Shown: positions 17,492 through 21,720 of the stretch, piece after piece
How positions within the stretch are numbered: the stretch's first letter is position 1
Layout of the letters: the number at the start of each line of letters is the position of its first letter
Source of the DNA: Bacteroidales bacterium
GTDB taxonomy: Bacteria; Bacteroidota; Bacteroidia; Bacteroidales; JAOZMU01
Assembly (NCBI GenBank): GCA_029934165.1
Contig: JAOZMU010000009.1
Span: forward strand, 1-21,720
Direction: 5' to 3'
Length of the DNA stretch: 21,720 bases
Position numbers and translations under genes: made by a program
The notes under the pieces: generated by a model
What the model was told of the DNA's origin: nothing
What the model saw: the letters and a program-made list of their open reading frames with translations, nothing else
Databases searched by the model: none

Positions 17492-17583
17492 AAGGTTTAA
17501 GACCTATTTTTTATAAAACGTTTAAACTATGAATTAGTAATTTATGTTAATAAAAAGCGGCAAAGTTTTTGTATAATTACTCA
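17492..17583 (+). repeat. 105-bp dispersed repeat, diverged copy C
   Basis: Begins AAGGTTTAAGACCT (one mismatch in the palindrome of copies A and B), has ATGAATTAGTAATTTATG where copy A has ATGAACAAGTAAATATG, and ends TTTTTGTAT...ACTCAC against TTTTGTAT...GCTTAC. About 25-30 bases of the middle are missing and a few bases are inserted near the end. It sits in the divergent spacer between the NRPS and recX genes. The homology is weaker than between A and B and was judged by eye. Confidence 0.5.
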
Positions 17584-17592
17584 CAAGCCAAA
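17561..17592 (-). promoter_or_regulatory. Candidate promoter for the NRPS gene
   Basis: On the minus strand TTTG (17592-17589), a spacer of 20, then AAACTTTG (17568-17561) match the Bacteroidota consensus TTTG-N19-21-TAnnTTTG except at the first base of the -7 element. It would give a leader of about 150 bases. Its -7 half overlaps the end of repeat copy C. Confidence 0.35.
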
Positions 17593-17631
17593 ATAATAAT
17601 TAAAATTATATACCTACCTAAAATTACTGCT

Positions 17632-18096
17632 ATGATAGATGACTTAAATAGTATTACAAAAAAAATGGCATCTGCCTGTGCAAAGCGCGAACATTGTCGA
17701 ATGGAAATTTCTCAAAAGCTAAAAAAATGGAAGTTGCCCGCCGACGAAGTTGAAAAAATATTATCTACTTTGGTAAACAACTCATACATAGACGAAAAGA
17801 GGTATGCACAAGCATTTTCGCGCGATAAATATCAATTGCAATATTGGGGACGAAACAAAATAAAAAATGAGCTTGCGACAAGGCAAATTTCGCAAAGCAA
17901 TATAAATGAAGGACTTAAAGAGATAGATGATGATATTTATTTTGAAATGGTACGCCAACAAATTGCAAAAAAAATAAAAACTATAAACGAAAAAGACGCT
18001 ACACGAAAAAAACACAAATTGTTTTATTTTGCAGCGTCCAGGGGATATGAACTTGAAATAGTTTTAAAAATATGGGATTCTTTAAACACTATTTGA
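17632..18096 (+). CDS. recX: Regulatory protein RecX
   Basis: RecX binds RecA filaments and limits RecA activity. This 154-residue protein has the three-helix repeats of the family, with an N-terminal CAKREHCRMEISQKLKKW, then YIDEKRYAQAFSRDK (about 52-66), WGRNKIKNEL (72-81), and the C-terminal AASRGYE block (about 134-140) typical of Bacteroidota RecX. The frame is open from 17569, but the extra 21 residues are low-complexity and lie over repeat copy C and the promoter of the divergent NRPS gene. ATG 17632 gives the usual start. It is separate from recA here. A strong intrinsic terminator follows the stop at once. Confidence 0.9.
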   Translation: MIDDLNSITKKMASACAKREHCRMEISQKLKKWKLPADEVEKILSTLVNNSYIDEKRYAQAFSRDKYQLQYWGRNKIKNELATRQISQSNINEGLKEIDDDIYFEMVRQQIAKKIKTINEKDATRKKHKLFYFAASRGYELEIVLKIWDSLNTI

Positions 18097-18097
18097 T

Positions 18098-18118
18098 AAG
18101 TGCCATGCACTTTTTATT
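18098..18118 (+). terminator. Intrinsic terminator of recX
   Basis: AAGTGC-CAT-GCACTT is a perfect 6-bp stem with a 3-base loop followed by TTTTTATT. It begins 2 bases after the recX stop. Confidence 0.7.
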
Positions 18119-18130
18119 ATTTAGACAACG

Positions 18131-18169
18131 ATTTACTATTTGACTGAAAATCAGTAACAAACAGTAAAT
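18131..18169. repeat. Interrupted 16-bp hairpin between recX and the siaC genes
   Basis: ATTTACT pairs with AGTAAAT, TTTG with CAAA, and ACTGA with TCAGT, around an AAA loop, with one A:C mismatch and a 2-base bulge. All three stems are nested and symmetrical. It lies between the recX terminator and the last gene of the converging siaB-siaC operon, 17 bases beyond that gene's stop. There is no T-run on either side. It may protect or end the operon mRNA. Confidence 0.5.
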
Positions 18170-18185
18170 AATTGTATAGGTTAAT

Positions 18186-18608
18186 TTAATCGGACAATTT
18201 TTGTTTAGATTTGAACACAGGGATTGGAACGTCCATAACAATCTCTTGGTAAGGCAATTCAATCACATTTTCTATTTCTTCGCCACGCTCTCGCATTAGT
18301 TCGTCGCCTTCGCAAAAGTGCCATAGTATTTTTACGTCTGCATTTTGTTCGTGCAACGTCTCAAACTCGACCAACAATTCTACAATCTGTTTTGCGGACG
18401 AGGAATTAAAATATTCTAGCTTAAAAATAATTTCTGTTTTGGGATTTGGTTCAGCAATATATTCCAAGCCCCATTTTAGTATTGGCGAAAAAAACTTTAT
18501 TGCATCTTCCATCAACGCTCTTCCAACAAACTCGATAATCTCTTTTTCTTTATCCAGCGTTACTTTCGGAAAGTCTTCGCCTGCTTTAATGTATAATGGT
18601 GCGAGCAT
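18186..18608 (-). CDS. SiaC-like (DUF1987) regulatory phosphoprotein, second copy
   Basis: A 140-residue DUF1987 protein. In Pseudomonas aeruginosa SiaC binds and activates the diguanylate cyclase SiaD and is switched by SiaB kinase and SiaA phosphatase. Family blocks seen: IIEFVGRALMEDAIKFFSPIL (about 24-44), FKLEYFNSSSAKQIVELLVE (about 62-81), ILWHFCEGDELMRERGEEIE (94-113). The NSSS run (68-71) is where, as far as I can align from memory, the phosphorylated Thr68 of P. aeruginosa SiaC falls; serine would be the acceptor here (inference). Relative to its paralogue it has a longer C-terminal tail (about 125-140, FKSKQKLSD). It starts 26 bases after the upstream siaC, so it is surely in one operon with it and the siaB fusion. 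No target cyclase is in the window. Confidence 0.85.
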   Translation of the reverse strand: MLAPLYIKAGEDFPKVTLDKEKEIIEFVGRALMEDAIKFFSPILKWGLEYIAEPNPKTEIIFKLEYFNSSSAKQIVELLVEFETLHEQNADVKILWHFCEGDELMRERGEEIENVIELPYQEIVMDVPIPVFKSKQKLSD

Positions 18609-18634
18609 AATTTCAAGTTTAAGTTTTCGGACAA

Positions 18635-19027
18635 TTACTCCTCATCATCGTAATCTACTTCAATAAAAATAATTGGCACTTCGATAATTGTGGCAATTTC
18701 TTCGCCACGTTCTAGCATAACGTCATCATTGACATCGTAATACCACGTAATTTTTACTTTTTTCCCTGTGTCTATTATTTTTTCTAGCTCAATAATTAGG
18801 CTTACAATTTTTTTTGTCGACGACGAGTTCAAATATTCTATATTTAACACAAAATTTGTTTCGTCATTAGGCTCTTTTACGTATTCGCTTACCCAGTCGA
18901 GGACAGGATTATAAAATCTCGCTGCATTTTCCATCAACGAGCGACCTGAGATTTCGAAAATTCCCTCGTCTTTGTTCAAGCAAATTTTAGGGGTGCTAGT
19001 TGCTGCCTCTAAGTGGATTGTGGTCAT
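18635..19027 (-). CDS. SiaC-like (DUF1987) regulatory phosphoprotein, first copy
   Basis: A 130-residue DUF1987 protein, paralogous to the next gene. Blocks: EGIFEISGRSLMENAARFYN (about 21-40), LNIEYLNSSSTKKIVSLIIE (about 61-80) and ITWYYDVNDDVMLERGEEIA (about 93-112), ending in an acidic tail DYDDEE. The conserved NSSS run is at 67-70. By analogy with P. aeruginosa SiaC it should exist in phosphorylated and free forms and bind an effector when free. It lies 38 bases downstream of the siaB-fusion gene and 26 bases upstream of the second siaC, on the same strand. The two copies share all motifs but differ in their tails and much of their surface residues, which suggests two distinct partners for the two kinase halves or two outputs (inference). 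Confidence 0.85.
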   Translation of the reverse strand: MTTIHLEAATSTPKICLNKDEGIFEISGRSLMENAARFYNPVLDWVSEYVKEPNDETNFVLNIEYLNSSSTKKIVSLIIELEKIIDTGKKVKITWYYDVNDDVMLERGEEIATIIEVPIIFIEVDYDDEE

Positions 19028-19065
19028 GGTTATTTCTTTGTGATTGAAACCTCGAATCTGTTTTT

Positions 19066-20157
19066 CTAAACGACAATTTTCATCGCAAAAAAATCGCTAT
19101 TTTCGGAAGGAAAAACCTTGTAGTCAATAGGTTGGCTAGCTTCTCTAACAACATCTATCAAGCCTAATCCTGCTCCGTTTTGCGATACTTTTGTTTTTGT
19201 TCGTAGTTTTTCTCCGTACAGTTTCTTTAGCTCGGCAGGATTCATACTGCAGTATAAATCAAGCATTTTACTTAGTTCGGCAGATACTTCTTTGCTGACA
19301 TAATTTCCTGTTCCGATAAAATAATTATCCTGATTGCTACCAAGCATAAAAACGCCTTCGCGCTGACTATCTTTCGCAAATGCGTGTTTACTAATGTTTT
19401 GCAGCACTTCTACAAGCAGATGAAAAACAACTTTTTTTCGGTGTGGCAACGCAGAATTAAAATTATTTTCTGCCATATTTAATACTGGACGCATTGATTC
19501 TTGCGAAAAAATCCCTTTGTGAATCACAAAAATATCTGTCTCGTGAATTTCCTTGTAAATTTCTACTGCTGATGATAATGGCAACGTAACGTCTTGAATA
19601 TCAGGGTTTTTTTTGTTCTTCATTTTAAGCTGCAAAAAAAACATTGAAACATCGTCGGTTAGTTTAAGAAACTCAAAATCTAGTTTCTGTCCTGTTTTTC
19701 TCGCCATCTGAAGTAAGCCCAAGCCTGCGCCTCCTTTTTCGGATAACTCTCTATTACTCAATACTTCCATATACAATTTACTCAAACTTTTTTTATCGAG
19801 TGTATTGATTTTTTCGAGACGTTTTCGTAAACCTTCGATATGCTTGTTCTCAATTGGATTTGCTGAAGTAATAAAAAATATATTTTTATAATTGCGCGCA
19901 ATAAACAGTCCAGAGTGGTTTAGAATGTCTTTTGCAGGTTCGCAATCGCCGTGCCGTACAACATTTTGAAAGCTTTCTATTATAAGATACGAAATTTTAT
20001 TCTTTATTTTCTTGTAACTGTCTTGCTCCGAAATATTACTCTCGACAAGTTTTACTGTTTCTGGAGTAATTGGGTGCGAGAAAGTCCCTTGATAGATAAA
20101 ACTCACTTTATCATGCAAAAGGTTATTAAAAACATTAAAAATATAATCTGGTGTCAT
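19066..20157 (-). CDS. Tandem SiaB-like protein kinase (two fused DUF6272 domains)
   Basis: A 363-residue protein made of two homologous halves of about 180 residues, each like P. aeruginosa SiaB, a serine/threonine kinase of the histidine-kinase ATPase fold that phosphorylates SiaC. Half 1 (about 15-178): FIYQGTFSHPIT, N-box ESFQNVVRH (61-69), G-box GGAGLGLLQMARK (142-154). Half 2 (about 208-363): FVIHKGIFSQES, N-box EVLQNISKH (250-258), G-box NGAGLGLIDVVRE (327-339). Both halves keep the Asn of the N-box and the glycines of the G-box, so both could bind ATP. A linker of about 30 residues joins them. ATG 20157 is chosen because AAGGAG sits 8 bases before it; the TTG just upstream adds nothing. 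It is first in an operon with two siaC genes. Known SiaB proteins are single-domain, so the fusion is notable. Confidence 0.85.
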   Translation of the reverse strand: MTPDYIFNVFNNLLHDKVSFIYQGTFSHPITPETVKLVESNISEQDSYKKIKNKISYLIIESFQNVVRHGDCEPAKDILNHSGLFIARNYKNIFFITSANPIENKHIEGLRKRLEKINTLDKKSLSKLYMEVLSNRELSEKGGAGLGLLQMARKTGQKLDFEFLKLTDDVSMFFLQLKMKNKKNPDIQDVTLPLSSAVEIYKEIHETDIFVIHKGIFSQESMRPVLNMAENNFNSALPHRKKVVFHLLVEVLQNISKHAFAKDSQREGVFMLGSNQDNYFIGTGNYVSKEVSAELSKMLDLYCSMNPAELKKLYGEKLRTKTKVSQNGAGLGLIDVVREASQPIDYKVFPSENSDFFAMKIVV

Positions 20158-20165
20158 CAATTTTG

Positions 20166-20171
20166 CTCCTT
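20166..20171 (-). promoter_or_regulatory. Shine-Dalgarno AAGGAG of the SiaB-fusion gene
   Basis: AAGGAG on the minus strand with an 8-base spacer to the ATG at 20157. It is the only good Shine-Dalgarno I see in the window and decides the start in favour of that ATG. Confidence 0.6.
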
Positions 20172-20217
20172 ATTAGTATTTTTGCCATTGTAGAGATTCC
20201 GAATTCTTACTGTCGGA

Positions 20218-20237
20218 AAAAATGCCTTGTGGCGTTA
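20218..20237 (-). terminator. Weak terminator-like hairpin after the disrupted small gene
   Basis: On the minus strand AACGCC-ACAA-GGCATT pairs with one mismatch and is followed by a T-run (TTTTTT). It overlaps the stop codon of the disrupted small reading frame, consistent with a former gene end. Confidence 0.35.
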
Positions 20238-20586
20238 TTCGTACATTTTAGTCAGGGAAATAAAAATATTTTCCACCAAACTATCAAATTTTCCAATATG
20301 TATTTTTATTTCATCTATTGAAAATTGCTGGTCAAAATAAAATTTAACCATTTTCACAACTGTTTGTCTTTGCTCTACAAGAGAACGTTCATTTAAGTTA
20401 AGGTCTAAGACCTAATTAGTGTTGCTTACGTAATTCTGTAAAACTCGAACTATCAGCAAATTACAAACATGCAAATAAGTAAAAACTTTTGTATGAGTGC
20501 TTACTTTCTTCAATATCATTCCATTTAACAGGATTATTTCTGCGAATAAAATTCGTAAGTAAAATGAATTTAATAAAGTAATCCAT
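20235..20586 (-). pseudogene. Small gene apparently split by repeat copy B
   Basis: From ATG 20586 the minus strand encodes 27 residues (MDYFIKFILLTNFIRRNNPV...DIEE), then enters repeat copy B and stops. On the far side of the repeat, from 20399, the frame is open for 54 codons (NLNERSLVEQRQTVVKMVKF ... FISLTKMYE) to a TAA at 20235. Removing 20400-20505 joins the two parts in frame, giving an 81-residue basic and helical protein that I do not recognise. The second part has no usable start before its internal methionine at 'VVKM'. A T-tailed weak hairpin follows the stop. It lies 84 bases downstream of the ATPase gene on the same strand and may once have been its operon partner. It could still be chance open frame, since it is short. 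Confidence 0.45.
20400..20504 (+). repeat. 105-bp dispersed repeat, copy B
   Basis: Same length as copy A (9311-9415) and same orientation. It begins AAGGTCTAAGACCTAATT and TGTTGCTTACG, shares ATCAGCAAA in the middle, and ends GTAAAAACTTTTGTATGAG and TGCTTAC. I see no terminal inverted repeats and no certain target duplication; TTA precedes both copies. It appears to interrupt a small reading frame on the minus strand, which is the best sign that it moved in as a unit. Confidence 0.75.
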
Positions 20587-20670
20587 TAAAATTCCTAACT
20601 AAAACTAAATCAGGCGTAAGCAAAATTATTAATTATTAATTTTCCATTACTAAAGAATACTGGTTCTCTT

Positions 20671-21720
20671 TTATTTATTCGCTTCATTTTCTTTTTTTCT
20701 TTTTAAGATTTCTAAACGTATCATTGCTAAATCACTATCAAATTTACCAATCGAATTTTCTAATTCGCTTAATAATAAATCAAATTCATTTGTTTCCATT
20801 TGATTTTGAAGTAGTAATTCTTTTAATTTTGTTAGCTTTTTTTCGATAACGGGAGTTCGCAATCCTTTAACTTTAAAAATATCAAGCAGGATTTCATCAA
20901 CTTTCCGTCCAAAAGATTTAGATGATGTATCTATTACTTTTATTGCATTATTATCTTTTACTAATACTTTTACATATTTATTTTCAACTGCTGAAACTAT
21001 ATGAGGTGAATGTGTTGCAATAATTATTTGGTTATTATTTTTTTTAGCAATTTTTGCATATAAACTAATTATTTCATTTTGCCAATTAGGATGTAATGAA
21101 CTTTCGGGTTCGTCTATTAAAATAATACTGTTTTTAATTGGTGAAATAAATAATGGGAAAACTTTTGTAATTATTTCTTTTTCACCATTAGATAAGTTTT
21201 TCAATTTTATTTCATCAGATTGTTGATTTTTAAAATAAATTTCTTTATCCTTATCTAATTTGCTAAATTCTATTTGTAAATTAAGTGCAGATAAAGTTTC
21301 ATTTATAGAACTACGCATTTTATCATAAGCTTGACTGCTTTTAATATCTTTTTCGTAAATTAGTTCATCGATATAGTCTATAATAATTTTTTTTGCTGAA
21401 TTATTTTCTTCACTTGCTTTATAATAGAATAATTTTTCTGAAATATTAAAAGCGAATTTGCTTTTGTTTTTTTTCAAAAATTCACTTGTCAAATGAAAAT
21501 AAGGCTCAAATGGCGTAGTATTGAATAGTTTCGCTTCTTCAATTTCTATATAACTTTTTTTATTTGCATTTGTTATATTTTGTTTTTTGAATGTTTCAAA
21601 AATAAATTCCAATAATGTTGTTTTTCCACTTCCATTAATACCTGATAGAATAGTAATCGGGTTTATTTTATCTTTATTTGTAAAATCAATTTTAAAATTT
21701 TTCAAGACTTTAAAATTTCC
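20671..21720 (-). CDS. ABC/SMC-type ATPase, Septu/retron-associated (PtuA-like); 5' end outside the window
   Basis: The frame is open through the right edge (codons GNFKV precede a TTG at 21705), so the start lies outside the window. The 349 visible residues form an SMC-like ABC ATPase. Numbered from the TTG: Walker A GINGSGKTT (22-30), signature LSNGEKE (171-177), Walker B IILIDEPESSLHP (194-206), switch histidine in ATHSPHIV (about 230-237). The C-terminal part (about 263-340) begins SFGRKVDEILLDIF and contains ELENSIGKFDSDLAMIRLEI. It follows the pattern I associate with PtuA-type ATPases of Septu and retron defence systems, normally paired with an HNH nuclease. No HNH gene follows; instead there is a small disrupted frame. 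The gene is clearly more AT-rich than its neighbours, which suggests horizontal transfer. The defence assignment is an inference from family resemblance. Confidence 0.75.
   Translation of the reverse strand, partial: GNFKVLKNFKIDFTNKDKINPITILSGINGSGKTTLLEFIFETFKKQNITNANKKSYIEIEEAKLFNTTPFEPYFHLTSEFLKKNKSKFAFNISEKLFYYKASEENNSAKKIIIDYIDELIYEKDIKSSQAYDKMRSSINETLSALNLQIEFSKLDKDKEIYFKNQQSDEIKLKNLSNGEKEIITKVFPLFISPIKNSIILIDEPESSLHPNWQNEIISLYAKIAKKNNNQIIIATHSPHIVSAVENKYVKVLVKDNNAIKVIDTSSKSFGRKVDEILLDIFKVKGLRTPVIEKKLTKLKELLLQNQMETNEFDLLLSELENSIGKFDSDLAMIRLEILKRKKENEANK

Noticed and set aside
17569..17631. N-terminal extension of recX by 21 residues
   Set aside because: It overlaps repeat copy C and the divergent promoter, is low-complexity, and is not part of the RecX family start.
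9311..20504. Genomic island bounded by repeat copies A and B carrying the NRPS and the siaB-siaC operon
   Set aside because: recX, a conserved chromosomal gene, lies inside, a third copy lies in the middle, and there is no integrase; dispersed repeats fit better.
1..21720. tRNA, rRNA or CRISPR array
   Set aside because: I saw no cloverleaf-like TTC-loop motifs, rRNA signatures or regularly spaced repeats; the only repeats are the 105-bp family and local hairpins.

Overview
The window is a piece of a low-GC Bacteroidota chromosome. The main grounds are TonB proteins of the Bacteroidota type (short Pro/Glu spacer, FPGG and PGKQ motifs), a RecX carrying the YIDEKRYA and WGRNK blocks usual in this phylum, ribosome-binding sites that are mostly absent, and a comM promoter that fits the Bacteroidota TTTG-N20-TAnnTTTG consensus. 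I cannot place it below phylum with confidence.

Layout. 1-7.4 kb is mostly conserved chromosomal material: two tandem tonB paralogues, recO with a good intrinsic terminator before it, a secreted TPR protein, prmC and comM. comM is bracketed by two decayed transposase or nuclease remnants. 7.8-9.2 kb is a sodium:neurotransmitter-symporter (NSS) type transporter. 9.3-9.6 kb is a non-coding block: one copy of a 105-bp dispersed repeat followed by a GC-richer imperfect foldback element. 9.66-17.4 kb is a single 2585-residue NRPS gene on the minus strand, with order docking-C-A-T-C-A-T-C and no thioesterase. It is divergent from recX (17.6-18.1 kb). 18.2-20.2 kb is a minus-strand operon with two SiaC-like (DUF1987) proteins downstream of a protein made of two fused SiaB-like kinase domains. 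At 20.2-20.6 kb a second copy of the 105-bp repeat appears to have interrupted a small gene. 20.67 kb to the window end is an AT-rich ABC-type ATPase gene that runs off the right edge and resembles Septu/retron-associated (PtuA-like) ATPases.

How the genes may work together. The SiaB-SiaB/SiaC/SiaC operon looks like a partner-switching phospho-signalling module of the P. aeruginosa SiaABCD type, but no phosphatase (SiaA) or output enzyme (SiaD) is visible. The NRPS has no MbtH, phosphopantetheinyl transferase, thioesterase or exporter beside it, so it must use functions encoded elsewhere. Its first adenylation domain carries a valine-like pocket code; the second is unassigned. The most unusual items are the tandem SiaB fusion with two SiaC partners, the orphan NRPS ending in a condensation domain, and the 105-bp repeat family with an apparent insertion into a reading frame.
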